DNA from: a bacterium
GTDB taxonomy: Bacteria; Patescibacteriota; Saccharimonadia; Saccharimonadales; Saccharimonadaceae
DNA: 51,988 nucleotides
NCBI GenBank assembly: GCA_030530385.1
Contig: JAUMVB010000004.1
Coordinates: forward strand, 1 to 51,988
Direction of reading: 5' to 3'
Part shown: positions 24,036 to 32,730 of the stretch, one piece after another
How positions within the stretch are numbered: the stretch's first letter is position 1
How the letters are laid out: every line of letters begins with the position of its first letter
Program-made: the position numbers and the translations under genes
Notes under the pieces: model-generated
Databases searched by the model: none
The model's input: the letters and a program-made list of their open reading frames with translations, nothing else
What the model was told of the DNA's origin: nothing

Positions 24036-25982
24036 TTATTCTTCCAGCGAAATTAAGTCAAGTAGTGCCGAAACAAATTCAGCCTGACTCCAAGTTAATG
24101 GAGCTACAGAAAGCCATTCAAGATCGCACGGATTGATTTGTTCTGGCAAAAATCCAGTAGAAGAGCTCCTTGCCACAACCCAATCTAATATCCGCTCAGC
24201 CTGTCGTTTATCGCCTTTTGCAATATAAAATTCCACTTGCCAAAGTGTTGAAATTATCCAAATATTAGAATTATAATCATCAGAGAAACGATAATAAACA
24301 TCATTTTCAAAACGAGGAATGCCAATATTTCGTTCCGCTTCAAAATACTTCTTTAGAGATTCAAAAGATCTCTCAATTTCAGATGAACTAAAATCAAAAA
24401 GTCCAAACATAAATGCGCCATAAAAACTCGATGTATCAATCTTAGGATCTTTTTCACCAGAAGGCCAAATTCCACGATAGAAATAATTTAAATCTGTGTT
24501 AAATAATTCCCGATTTGCCGCTTTCTTAATTTTATCAACAGCCGCTCGCCAGCGATAAGCGTCTTGAGGCTTACTAAAATCTCGAGCAAGATCCGCGGCG
24601 GAATTTAACGCAGCAAAAACAATTGCATTCGAATATGTTGTAGAAAGAAAATCCATCTCCCATAGTTCATAGTTTGGTTTAACGAGATTATTTCCATTCA
24701 GGAAATTAGCCAAAAAATCACTCATTGGTTTGATTAGCTCTGGGTAGAATTTTTCTAATGCCGAATAATTATGGAATTTAGCATGAAATTGCGCATAAAG
24801 AAAAATGATACTGGCAGTCTCGTCAATTTGAATCGGTAGATTTTGCGAATCTCCACCCTGGGAGTAAGGATGCCAACTAGGGCCAAGTTCGCCATTTGGT
24901 AGATATTTATGATTCATGAAGCCTGCTGGATTTTTCGCTTCAAGACAAAACTCAAAGAATTTTTCCGCTTCATTAAAATAACCAATTCGAATCAATGGCC
25001 AAAGTGCATAAAGAGCGTCTCGTGGCCAACAATAAGAATAATCATCTCGAGCATGGTGTAACATCTCACTATCATTACTCGCAATTGGCGCGCCAGAACT
25101 CGCAATATGAGATTTAACCAGCATGACAGATTGAATGAATTTATTGCGGTATTTCTCAGGGAGTTTTTGCGATATTTTAAGAGCAGGGGATAACCATTTA
25201 CGCCAATAGTGTTGAGTTTTTTCAAAATACTTAATAAAACCTTCGCCACTCAGCAAAGCTGAATTCCGAAAGGCTAAATCGTGATTATCTGCACATGAAA
25301 TCGTATATTGAAAAATCGTTTCTTGATTCGAGCTTAGGCCAAAATCAAATCCTAAAGCCGAGTCAGTTTGCCCGTGCTCAACATTAGACCCGCTTAAAAT
25401 TCCATCTTCGCAATCAACCCACGAACCAAGTTTATTTTCAATGCCAAATAATCCAACCGTATGCTGAGAAAAACTTCGAAAGATATTATTCTCGGTGTCT
25501 TTTCGCTCAGCAGAAACCACAAAAGCCCGCTTGCCGCGATAATGAAGAATGCTTTTTTGCTCAGGAATAAACTGAACAGTATCAGCAAAATGCTTCCCAC
25601 TATTTATTGCAAAATTTTGATAGAAGAACAATTGAAAATAGCGATGAGATGGCGCTAAATTAACCACTTTAACTTGGCGTAAAAATACATCACAACCGCT
25701 TGCAACTGCATCTTGAAACTCAATGCGGACTTGAAGTTGATTGTTGACTGCTACCGTTTCAGAAATTAAAGCATCGGGTAAATATCTAAATTCAAATTGC
25801 CAGCCATCATCATTCATCCATGAAAATTCGCTATCAACTCGCACTCCAATTCGATGAACCAGTTCATCTCCGAGCGTGTGATTCTCATATCCATTATCAG
25901 GGAAATAAAAATCAGCAACCATCGCATGATTGTTTAGTCCGATATTTAAATTGCCATTACTTAGAATTACAGATCTAGCCAT
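24036..25982 (-). CDS. Glucoamylase-like glycoside hydrolase (GH15)
   Basis: 648 aa. The N-terminal beta-sandwich domain (about 1-260) is typical of prokaryotic GH15 enzymes. The (alpha/alpha)6 catalytic domain carries YCWPRDA (317-323), QIDETA (385-390, with the general-acid Glu candidate), YELWEMD, LPEQINP and PLTWSQAEFV near the C-terminus. It should release glucose from the non-reducing ends of alpha-glucans or act on short maltooligosaccharides. No signal peptide, so intracellular. It overlaps the upstream GH57 gene by 8 nt, last gene of the GT-GH57-GH15 operon. A trehalase-type specificity cannot be excluded. Confidence 0.88.
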   Translation of the reverse strand: MARSVILSNGNLNIGLNNHAMVADFYFPDNGYENHTLGDELVHRIGVRVDSEFSWMNDDGWQFEFRYLPDALISETVAVNNQLQVRIEFQDAVASGCDVFLRQVKVVNLAPSHRYFQLFFYQNFAINSGKHFADTVQFIPEQKSILHYRGKRAFVVSAERKDTENNIFRSFSQHTVGLFGIENKLGSWVDCEDGILSGSNVEHGQTDSALGFDFGLSSNQETIFQYTISCADNHDLAFRNSALLSGEGFIKYFEKTQHYWRKWLSPALKISQKLPEKYRNKFIQSVMLVKSHIASSGAPIASNDSEMLHHARDDYSYCWPRDALYALWPLIRIGYFNEAEKFFEFCLEAKNPAGFMNHKYLPNGELGPSWHPYSQGGDSQNLPIQIDETASIIFLYAQFHAKFHNYSALEKFYPELIKPMSDFLANFLNGNNLVKPNYELWEMDFLSTTYSNAIVFAALNSAADLARDFSKPQDAYRWRAAVDKIKKAANRELFNTDLNYFYRGIWPSGEKDPKIDTSSFYGAFMFGLFDFSSSEIERSFESLKKYFEAERNIGIPRFENDVYYRFSDDYNSNIWIISTLWQVEFYIAKGDKRQAERILDWVVARSSSTGFLPEQINPCDLEWLSVAPLTWSQAEFVSALLDLISLEE

Positions 25983-27408
25983 TTTTACCTCGTTTTACTA
26001 CAAAATCCCAATTTTTCTTCATATTATTATAATTAAAAGGTGGCCGAGGAATAGATTTAGCCATCTTCCTATGCTGTTTATTCTGTAGAGAAGATTTATT
26101 TCCAGCGTCAGAAGAATTATTATTTATGCTCTTAGCTTCAATCGAATCTTTTTGAGGATCAACTGAAATCTCTTTAGATGAAATTGAATTGTTCACTCGA
26201 ACCTTAACGCCCCTTAATCGATAATCCATATCCCGCAAAGCATCCATATAGCACAAAAAAGCATCATAAGGCGATTTGTAAGAGGAGAAATAAGCATGAA
26301 CATCGCCATCATTCCAAAATTTAGTGCACATATAATAAGCATGATCACTAGTTTGAAGGCGGCGCCAATCTTCAGCTAGTAAGCCATCTCCGCAATTATA
26401 GATACGAGATTTAAGTGAATAGAGTAGTCGCATTGCTTCTTGCTGCATAGAATTGCCCAGCCAAGCCGTTAGGTCGCGTTCTGTATCCGCCCAAGTAACA
26501 GTATTTGGCATGGAAATTTCCGCCACCGGCTCACGCTCAGCAGCTTGAGAAACGGTTTCAAAATCATGGTTTGGGTTATTCTTTAGCCACTCCCCAACAA
26601 AGCTTTCAAAAAAATTAAAAATACCACTTTCAGCCCATTGATGCTCGCCAAAAGTTTCATAATCCATAAATAAATTAATAATATCGCCGTGATAGCTAGA
26701 CGCATTAAGCCATTCAATATATTTTGCGGTTGTTAGCGGATATTCTTCCCAATTATGATTCGAAAAACGAAAAGCTAAGTCATCGCTAAGTTTATAATTC
26801 TTAAGAAGCAAGCGAATATTTTTCGTATTCGGTGGACGATAAACATGATTTGGGGTTCGCCACTGCAAAATTGAATCCCAGCCTTCCGCTAAAATCGCTT
26901 TAAAACCAAATTCGTCAACCCATTTAGCAAGCTCATCATTATACGCTAGCTCAGTATTTCTGAAGGCAGTTGGCGTAACACCAAAAGTTTCTTGAATTTT
27001 TGCCATATGCGCTCGAACTTGGGTCTCAAATTCTTCGCTATCAAAAAAGAAAGCCAAGCTATGATAGTAAGTTTCGGCCACAATCTCCACACGACCAGTT
27101 TTGATAAGTCGTTTAAAACTGTCCAATACTTCGGGAGCGAATTTTTCCGCCTGATCAATAAAAGTCCCCGTAATTGAAAGCGAGAATTTAAAATCGGGAT
27201 AGCGCGCCAAAAGTTTTTCTAGCAAATTATTCATCGGCAAGTAGGACTTTTCAGCAACTTTTTTAAAAATCGCCCCGTTGGTGTTGCTGTCATTTGGTAG
27301 ATCTTTTTTGAAATATTTAGAATTTTTACCAACTTCAAAAAGATTATAGTAATCATTCACTCGCCATGGCTGATGAACATGGAGATAGAGGACTATTGAT
27401 TTTTTCAC
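25975..27408 (-). CDS. GH57 family glycoside hydrolase (alpha-amylase-like)
   Basis: 477 aa from the GTG at 27408, which overlaps the upstream stop as GTGA; a longer frame from 27468 would overlap the glycosyltransferase by 64 nt. The family begins HVHQPWR (about 10-16), then ITGTFIDQAE. FRNTELAYND holds the candidate nucleophile Glu and MDYETFGEHQWAES the candidate acid Asp. After about residue 400 a Ser/Asn/Lys-rich tail is non-conserved. No signal peptide, so it acts on internal alpha-1,4-glucan. Position between a glycogen-synthase-like GT and GH15 fits glucan turnover. Confidence 0.87.
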   Translation of the reverse strand: MKKSIVLYLHVHQPWRVNDYYNLFEVGKNSKYFKKDLPNDSNTNGAIFKKVAEKSYLPMNNLLEKLLARYPDFKFSLSITGTFIDQAEKFAPEVLDSFKRLIKTGRVEIVAETYYHSLAFFFDSEEFETQVRAHMAKIQETFGVTPTAFRNTELAYNDELAKWVDEFGFKAILAEGWDSILQWRTPNHVYRPPNTKNIRLLLKNYKLSDDLAFRFSNHNWEEYPLTTAKYIEWLNASSYHGDIINLFMDYETFGEHQWAESGIFNFFESFVGEWLKNNPNHDFETVSQAAEREPVAEISMPNTVTWADTERDLTAWLGNSMQQEAMRLLYSLKSRIYNCGDGLLAEDWRRLQTSDHAYYMCTKFWNDGDVHAYFSSYKSPYDAFLCYMDALRDMDYRLRGVKVRVNNSISSKEISVDPQKDSIEAKSINNNSSDAGNKSSLQNKQHRKMAKSIPRPPFNYNNMKKNWDFVVKRGKNG

Positions 27409-28622
27409 TTTTTTAACCTCGCTAAAGCCATAAACTCGTCCATAATTTGTTCGGCAATTTGCGACCAAGAAATTCGTGCGTATTCTTTTTTGACACCGAT
27501 CTGAAGATCATGGAGTAATTTTGGCGAAGTTGAAACCGCCAAAATATGACTAGCTAATTTTTCCGTATCCCAAAAATCATAAGTTAGAATGCTTTTAAGG
27601 ATCTCGCTCACGCCAGATTGTTTTGATAGAATTAAAGCATTATTAAAATGTGCAGCCTCAAGCGCTGTTAGGCCAAAAGGCTCATTAATTGAACTCATAA
27701 TAAAGATGTCAGCCGCCCCATAAGAGTCGCGCCATTTTTTGCCACGCAAAAATCCTGTAAAAAATATTTTGTCAGAAATTCCATAAGCTGCCGCCATTGC
27801 AATAAGCTCATTACGCTGTTCACCATCACCAACCAAGAGTAGGGCGATCTTCGGATTTTTTTGCGCCGCAAGCGCCACCGATTTCATCAAATAGCTGAGT
27901 CCTTTTTGAGCGGTAAATCGCGTTAAGGTCATAAGCACGGTATAACCTTGAGACTTTAAAAATTCAAGATATCTATAAGTCTGAGCGTCATAATCTTCAG
28001 GATTACCAAAAGCTTTTGACTCAATCGCATTGTAAACCACACTAACTTTCTCTGGCGTAATTTTATATTTTTCAAGAATAACTTGGCGAGTATTTTTTGA
28101 CACAGCGAAAACTTTATCGCTCCCGAGAATTCCGCGATATTCAATATCATGGACGATCTTATTTCCAGCTTGACCACCAGCGCGATCAAATTCAGTAGCG
28201 TGAATATGCGAGATTAGCGGCGCACCCGTAATTTTCTTAGCGAGCAAACCAATTTCCATCGTAAGCCAGTCATGAGCGTGAATTACATCTGGCCAATTTT
28301 CTTTATCAGCTAAAAATCTTCCAATAAATTTCTTATAATCTTCTTGAATAGAATAAATATCTGGTGCAACTTTTTCGGCAGTATGTGTTTTATAATAATT
28401 AGACGAATCGTAAGCGCCGCAACCATTAAAATTATCAAATGAATAATTGGTAGCATGAATAACATTCATAAAATCAATCTCAGAATGTTTGTTTTTATAA
28501 GGCACAACGAAGTCAATATCTGCACCTTGTTCACTCAGAGCTTTGGCCATATAAAAACACGCTACACCTAAACCACCACTGTTATAAGGAGGAAGCTCCC
28601 ATCCGAGCATCAAGATTTTCAT
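27405..28622 (-). CDS. Glycosyltransferase, glycogen-synthase-like (GT-B fold)
   Basis: 405 aa. The N-terminus MKILMLGWELPPYNSGGLGVAC is the substrate loop of glycogen/starch synthases and related GT4/GT5 enzymes; VIHAHDWLT follows (about 112-120). The C-terminal nucleotide-binding domain has LTRFTAQKGLSYLMKS, LLLVGDGE and the E-x7-E type segment NEPFGLTALEAAH. The donor is probably ADP- or UDP-glucose, building alpha-glucan. First gene of a minus-strand operon whose other two members degrade such glucans; a synthesis plus turnover module. Confidence 0.88.
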   Translation of the reverse strand: MKILMLGWELPPYNSGGLGVACFYMAKALSEQGADIDFVVPYKNKHSEIDFMNVIHATNYSFDNFNGCGAYDSSNYYKTHTAEKVAPDIYSIQEDYKKFIGRFLADKENWPDVIHAHDWLTMEIGLLAKKITGAPLISHIHATEFDRAGGQAGNKIVHDIEYRGILGSDKVFAVSKNTRQVILEKYKITPEKVSVVYNAIESKAFGNPEDYDAQTYRYLEFLKSQGYTVLMTLTRFTAQKGLSYLMKSVALAAQKNPKIALLLVGDGEQRNELIAMAAAYGISDKIFFTGFLRGKKWRDSYGAADIFIMSSINEPFGLTALEAAHFNNALILSKQSGVSEILKSILTYDFWDTEKLASHILAVSTSPKLLHDLQIGVKKEYARISWSQIAEQIMDEFMALARLKK

Positions 28623-28654
28623 CGGCCGCCTTTTGTTTTAATTTATACTTAACC

Positions 28655-28663
28655 ATTTTATCA
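28655..28663 (-). promoter_or_regulatory. Extended -10 promoter of the glucan operon
   Basis: Minus-strand TGaTAAAAT; leader of about 26 nt with AAAAGGCGG as ribosome binding site before the ATG at 28622. Confidence 0.55.
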
Positions 28664-28691
28664 CATTCAACAAAAAAGCGCAAGCAAAATG

Positions 28692-29384
28692 CTAAATACT
28701 GGGTGAGAACTGCTTCATTTCTTGAACATATTTTTTATAATTCGGACAGTATTTTTTAACTTCCGCCCAGAATTTCTGCGAATGATTCATTTGATGAGTA
28801 TGGCAAAGCTCGTGAATAATCACGTAGTCAATTAAATGATGCGGTAAATTCATCAGCGCAATATTAAGTGAAATTGTTCCACTAGAAGAACACGATCCCC
28901 AACGCGTACCAGTGTGCGAAAAACGCAATTTCTGAAATTTAAAATCATACTTTTCAGCCAAAAAATTGATCCGACGCGATAAATAAGCCTTGGCTTGCTT
29001 GCGAAGGATTTTAACAACTATTTTGCGAATTTCCGCTTGAACTAACGAATCGCCAAAAGTTAAGCATTCTGGAACTTGAACTAAAATCTGATTCCCGTCG
29101 ACTGAAACTTTAGTTTCTTTACTCAAAAAATGACGGATAAAAAGTGTATGAGTTTTACCAATTAAATCGCCATCTCGATAAATATTTTGAGAGTTATGCT
29201 GAGTAAGCATCTGGCGAATTTCTGCACGATTATGATTTATTAGCCGTTTAACCGCAAATTCCGGCGAATAATAGGGAATTGACGCTCGCAAAATTCCGTC
29301 TACGCCAACAGATATTTTCACTCTACGCGCAAGCTTATTTTTGCGAATTTTAATTTCGCCAAATTCTTTGTCGACTATTGACAT
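28692..29384 (-). CDS. YgjP-type zinc metalloprotease-like protein (DUF45)
   Basis: 230 aa. The HExxH metal motif HELCH lies at 191-195, followed by HTHQMNHSQKFW, and RWGSCSSSGT (161-170) is the hallmark of the YgjP/DUF45 (M48-like, WSS) family. The N-terminal half is a beta-rich domain with KLARRVKISV. Cytoplasmic; peptidase activity is inferred from the motif, substrate unknown. It retains all three expected metal ligands. Its promoter ends 9 nt before the ATG, so little or no leader is expected. Confidence 0.88.
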   Translation of the reverse strand: MSIVDKEFGEIKIRKNKLARRVKISVGVDGILRASIPYYSPEFAVKRLINHNRAEIRQMLTQHNSQNIYRDGDLIGKTHTLFIRHFLSKETKVSVDGNQILVQVPECLTFGDSLVQAEIRKIVVKILRKQAKAYLSRRINFLAEKYDFKFQKLRFSHTGTRWGSCSSSGTISLNIALMNLPHHLIDYVIIHELCHTHQMNHSQKFWAEVKKYCPNYKKYVQEMKQFSPSI

Positions 29385-29393
29385 ATTAATTCT

Positions 29394-29402
29394 ATTTTAG
29401 CA
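29394..29402 (-). promoter_or_regulatory. Extended -10 promoter of the YgjP-like gene
   Basis: Minus-strand TGcTAAAAT, 9 nt before the ATG at 29384; near-leaderless. Confidence 0.6.
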
Positions 29403-29469
29403 CTTTCGAGAATGTTTTAAAAATATACAAAATAAAAACCGCCTAACCTGCGGAAAATAAATGCATTTT

Positions 29470-29545
29470 TGGCACGGGCAGAGAGACTCGAACTCCCGAC
29501 ACCAGGTTTTGGAGACCTGTGCTCTACCAACTGAGCTATGCCCGT
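29470..29545 (-). tRNA. tRNA-Trp (anticodon CCA)
   Basis: Minus-strand acceptor ACGGGCA pairs with TGCCCGT; discriminator G and encoded CCA (29470-29472). The D-arm is GCTCAGTTGGTAGAGC; the anticodon stem CAGGT/ACCTG encloses CTCCAAA, giving CCA. The T-arm has GTTCGAGT. A CCA anticodon with TGA stops elsewhere confirms the standard reading of TGA. Confidence 0.96.
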
Positions 29546-29599
29546 ATGAAAATATTTTAGCACAAAACTCAGTCTAGTTCAACCGCGTTATGCACTTGC

Positions 29600-29628
29600 T
29601 TGACATTTTGAGCTAAATATGATACAGT
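29600..29628 (+). promoter_or_regulatory. Sigma-70-type promoter of the orphan pair
   Basis: TTGACA (29600-29605), 17-nt spacer, TACAGT (29623-29628) with an extended TGa. Consensus -35 and spacing; weaker -10. The predicted start near 29635 lies right at the base of the first leader hairpin. Confidence 0.65.
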
Positions 29629-29639
29629 TTTAATTAGTT

Positions 29640-29737
29640 GAAAGCTTAACTAATGAATGAGCTTTTGGCTCGCTCATTATAAAGCTTTCTAAAAAAGAAA
29701 GGACTCACTCGGTTCCATTTGCGAGTGAGTTAAGGTG
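29640..29737 (+). promoter_or_regulatory. Structured 5' leader with two strong hairpins
   Basis: Hairpin 1: GAAAGCTT (29640-29647) pairs with AAGCTTTC (29682-29689), enclosing AATGAGC (29656-29662) paired with GCTCATT (29672-29678). Hairpin 2: ACTCACTCG (29703-29711) pairs perfectly with CGAGTGAGT (29722-29730). AAGGTG (29732-29737) begins 2 nt after hairpin 2. There is no T-run after either, so this looks like translational control or RNA stabilisation rather than termination. No known riboswitch class is recognised. Confidence 0.6.
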
Positions 29738-29743
29738 AATAAA

Positions 29744-30148
29744 ATGGAAACATCATTTGAATCGAAAGATTTTTCGGCCCTAAATGAAGGGGTTGAAGAA
29801 ATCATGTCCAATAAAATATTTGCAGCTAATAAAGAAAGCTGTAGATTAGAAAATTCTTTTGGCTACGCCCCAGAGCTATTAGATAGCGAAAGGGCAAAAG
29901 AAGCTGGAAAATTGCTAAACGATCTGTGTCGTTTAGCAATAGAAGCATATCATAGTAGATTAAAAAATCTATTCAATCAGGCATATAGATTTTTTGCCTC
30001 TAATCTAATTTTTTCATCTGGCATAGAAAAACCCATTATTGACCAGATGACTAGGTTGCGGAGGTTTTATCTCAGGTATGAGATAAAGGGACCATTCACA
30101 ACAGCTCCTCAACGAGCTCTAGATGAAGTCCTAAAGAACTATTTTTAA
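29744..30148 (+). CDS. Orphan protein, 134 aa
   Basis: Not recognised. The start at ATG 29744 is preferred because AAGGTG lies 6 nt upstream; a GTG at 29735 would add three residues but sits inside that site. Soluble and probably mostly helical: a helix-rich middle (AKEAGKLLNDLCRLAIEAYH, RLKNLFNQAYRFFAS) and a basic segment TRLRRFYLRYEIK. One cysteine cluster is absent. A strong promoter and structured leader imply regulated, possibly high expression. A terminator separates it from the next orphan gene, which has its own promoter. Confidence 0.6.
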   Translation: METSFESKDFSALNEGVEEIMSNKIFAANKESCRLENSFGYAPELLDSERAKEAGKLLNDLCRLAIEAYHSRLKNLFNQAYRFFASNLIFSSGIEKPIIDQMTRLRRFYLRYEIKGPFTTAPQRALDEVLKNYF

Positions 30149-30152
30149 AGTT

Positions 30153-30180
30153 AAGCCCTCGCACGAGGGCTTTTAAATTT
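30153..30180 (+). terminator. Rho-independent terminator of the first orphan gene
   Basis: AAGCCCTC(G) (30153-30161) pairs with (C)GAGGGCTT (30164-30172), then TTAAATTT. Confidence 0.8.
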
Positions 30181-30198
30181 GCTATAAAACGATAGATA

Positions 30199-30207
30199 TG
30201 TTAAAAT
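30199..30207 (+). promoter_or_regulatory. Extended -10 promoter of the second orphan gene
   Basis: TGtTAAAAT; predicted start near 30214, leader about 26 nt with AAAGGAGG. Confidence 0.6.
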
Positions 30208-30239
30208 ATATTTATCTTTTTTCCAAAGGAGGAACAAAA

Positions 30240-30896
30240 ATGGAAAGTACTTTAACTACCTTAGTCGAGAGAATCGACTACCTACTTAGTAAATCTGATC
30301 TAAAAGGAGTAGTGGAGCTCCTCTGTAGTCTCAGCGCAAAAGAAAAAACAGCTTTTGCAAGTTTCTGCAGACAACACGGGCTACAATACGATAGTTATTT
30401 GCAAGCTATCGAGCTTATTCCAGATCAGTCCTATAAGGGATTGGTAGACTCGATTTATCGCTTCCGGAACTGTAATATTTATAGTTGCAGAATAGTGGAA
30501 GCGAGAATCAATCTGTTAAGCCAGCTTCTGTATTACCGACTCATTGAAGAGGGTAAATCAGAGGCGGAAGCATTAAATTTATCCTCAATCCAAGAACTAC
30601 GAATGAGACTAGATCTCATGTCTAAAAAAAGTTTTTGGATTAGCAGCGAGAATATAAGTCGTTGCTGGGATATTGTAGAGAGTCTAAATACTCCAGACTC
30701 GGCAATACTCCTAGGTAGGTCTATAAAGAGTAGATTAGCCACAAATACTCTTAATTTTGTGGCTAAAGATAAAAAACACAGAATGAGGCTATTAAAACCA
30801 AGTCATGTATTAATAGAATATGTGACAAATAACAGCCATTTCTTCTCGAAAAGGAGAAGGATTTTAAAAAGATGGCAAAAAGCAAGAAAAAAATAG
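30240..30896 (+). CDS. Orphan helical protein, 218 aa
   Basis: Not recognised. The start at 30240 has a perfect AAAGGAGG 7 nt upstream; the frame from 30198 would begin within the promoter. The sequence appears almost fully helical (LTTLVERIDYLLSKSDLKGVVELL, then AIELIPDQSYKGLVDSIYRF), with a very basic C-terminus (FFSKRRRILKRWQKARKK) that could bind nucleic acid or membrane. Cysteines occur singly, not as a metal site. It lies next to the first orphan gene and convergent with the ABC exporter operon. Confidence 0.6.
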   Translation: MESTLTTLVERIDYLLSKSDLKGVVELLCSLSAKEKTAFASFCRQHGLQYDSYLQAIELIPDQSYKGLVDSIYRFRNCNIYSCRIVEARINLLSQLLYYRLIEEGKSEAEALNLSSIQELRMRLDLMSKKSFWISSENISRCWDIVESLNTPDSAILLGRSIKSRLATNTLNFVAKDKKHRMRLLKPSHVLIEYVTNNSHFFSKRRRILKRWQKARKK

Positions 30897-30925
30897 AGAG
30901 TTCATAGAACTCTCTTTAACTTTAT
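30895..30925. terminator. Bidirectional terminator between orphan gene and ABC exporter
   Basis: AGAGAGTTC (30895-30903) pairs with GAACTCTCT (30907-30915). A T-rich tail follows on the plus strand and a long T-run on the minus strand. Confidence 0.8.
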
Positions 30926-30945
30926 ATAAATCTTTACAATCTAGA

Positions 30946-32730
30946 CTATTCAGCGAACTGAGATTGATAAAGTCTAGCGTAATTACCACCCAAGGAGAGT
31001 AATTCCTCATGAGTGCCTTGCTCAACAATATTACCTTTTTCGAGCACAAGAATTAAATCTGCATTACGGATCGTAGATAATCTATGCGCGATAACAAAAC
31101 TTGTGCGTCCATGAGTCAGATTATCCATTGCTGACTGAATGGCTACTTCTGTTCGTGTATCAACAGAGCTGGTCGCCTCATCAAGAATTAGCATAGGAGA
31201 ATCTGTCAAAATAGCCCGCGCAATCGTGAGGAGCTGTTTTTCGCCAGCCGAAATATTATCAACATCCTGCGAAATAATAGTATTATAACCATCAGGCAGA
31301 GTGCGAATAAAATGATCAACGTGAGCCTTTTTTGCAGCTTCTACGACTTCTTCGTGAGTCGCATCTGGCTTGCCGAATTTCAAATTCTCCTCGATAGTTC
31401 CATTAAAAAGCCACGTATCTTGAAGAACCATACCGAACAAACTTCGAACCTCACCCCGAGAAGCTTTTGATGTATCAATACCGTCAATTTTAATCTTGCC
31501 GCTATCAACATCATAAAATCGCATCAATAGATTAACCAAGGTAGTCTTTCCAGCGCCAGTTGGCCCAACTATAGCTACATTTGAATTCGGTTTAATTTTA
31601 GCATTGAAATTTGAAATAACTGGCTTATTCTTTGAATACGAAAAGTTAATATTATTAAATTCAACTTCGCCACGAATTTCTTTATTAAAACGGCCTGAAA
31701 AGTCTTCAGCTGGTTCTTCGTCCGCATCAAGAATATTAAACACTCGCTCGCTCGCAGCCAATGTAGTTTGTATTTGAGTCATGGAATTAGCTATCTGCGA
31801 TAAAGGCTGATTGAAGCGATTCATATATTGCATAAACGCTGATATGTCACCAATTGAAATTTGACCACTAGCAGCACGAATACCACCGATAACCGCAATT
31901 GTTAAAGTTGAGAGGTTATTTATGAATCCCATAACAGGATAGATTAATCCACCGAAGAACTGAGACTTCCAGCTTGAAGAAAACATCTCTTCGTTAATTT
32001 CGTTAAACGAAGAAATTGATTTTTCCTCACCATTATAAGCTTTCAAGATTTCGTGAGAAGAAAGCATTTCTTCTGTATGACCGTTTAATTTTCCTGTAAA
32101 TTTTTGTAAATCGCTAAAATATACTTGACTGAATTTTGAAATTAAGCCAATTAGACCGACCGAAATTACACCGGTAGCAAAAGTTACTAAACTAAGTTCG
32201 AAAGAGATTCTAAGCATCATGATTATCACACCCACAATCGTAATAAGCGAATAGGTTACTTGATTTATAGTTTCACCAAGATTGTTACTAATCGTCTCCA
32301 CATCATTAGTTATTACAGATACTATATCGCCAGTTTTACGCTTATCAAAGTATGAAAGTGGCAATTTCGATATCTTTTTGGATGTTTCATCACGTAAATT
32401 AAATACAATAGTCTGCGCCATTTTAGCCATTAGCCAATTTTGAAGATACCCTAAAATTCCACTAATTCCATATATCGCAACCAATAGAGCTCCCAACTCT
32501 CCAATCTTTTTGAAATCCGGAGTAAATTTGGGGCCGGTAGCTGTCATTCTGGGGTTTTCAGTGATTAAATTTATTAAATCACCAATAATTTGCGGCGCAA
32601 AAATAGCCAAAATAGCACCAGCTGATACGGACAAGATAAACAGAGCCACCAACAACTTAAACTCTGAAAAATATTTTAATAATCTTATTGCTGTTTTGAG
32701 AGATATTTTTTGTTTTTCAGATTGGGCCAT
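30946..32730 (-). CDS. ABC exporter half-transporter with consensus catalytic site
   Basis: 594 aa, six transmembrane helices then a nucleotide-binding domain. Walker A is GPTGAGKTT, Walker B MLILDEATSSVD retains the catalytic Glu, the H-loop is FVIAHRLSTI, but the signature is ISAGEKQ rather than LSGGQ. The start overlaps the upstream half's stop by 1 nt (TAATG), with GAAAGGAG upstream. It pairs with the next gene as a heterodimer of the LmrCD/BmrCD/TM287-288 type that exports drugs, lipids or peptides. No C39 peptidase domain, so it does not process a leader peptide itself. Confidence 0.93.
   Translation of the reverse strand: MAQSEKQKISLKTAIRLLKYFSEFKLLVALFILSVSAGAILAIFAPQIIGDLINLITENPRMTATGPKFTPDFKKIGELGALLVAIYGISGILGYLQNWLMAKMAQTIVFNLRDETSKKISKLPLSYFDKRKTGDIVSVITNDVETISNNLGETINQVTYSLITIVGVIIMMLRISFELSLVTFATGVISVGLIGLISKFSQVYFSDLQKFTGKLNGHTEEMLSSHEILKAYNGEEKSISSFNEINEEMFSSSWKSQFFGGLIYPVMGFINNLSTLTIAVIGGIRAASGQISIGDISAFMQYMNRFNQPLSQIANSMTQIQTTLAASERVFNILDADEEPAEDFSGRFNKEIRGEVEFNNINFSYSKNKPVISNFNAKIKPNSNVAIVGPTGAGKTTLVNLLMRFYDVDSGKIKIDGIDTSKASRGEVRSLFGMVLQDTWLFNGTIEENLKFGKPDATHEEVVEAAKKAHVDHFIRTLPDGYNTIISQDVDNISAGEKQLLTIARAILTDSPMLILDEATSSVDTRTEVAIQSAMDNLTHGRTSFVIAHRLSTIRNADLILVLEKGNIVEQGTHEELLSLGGNYARLYQSQFAE

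Noticed and set aside
27409-27468. Longer N-terminus for the GH57 gene
   Set aside because: It would overlap the glycosyltransferase by 64 nt and adds residues not resembling GH57; a GTGA overlap start at 27408 precedes the conserved HVHQPWR motif.
29470-29545. Recoding of TGA (SR1/Gracilibacteria code)
   Set aside because: Several well-defined genes end at TGA with the next gene overlapping as ATGA or GTGA, conserved proteins contain no in-frame TGA, and the Trp tRNA has a CCA anticodon.
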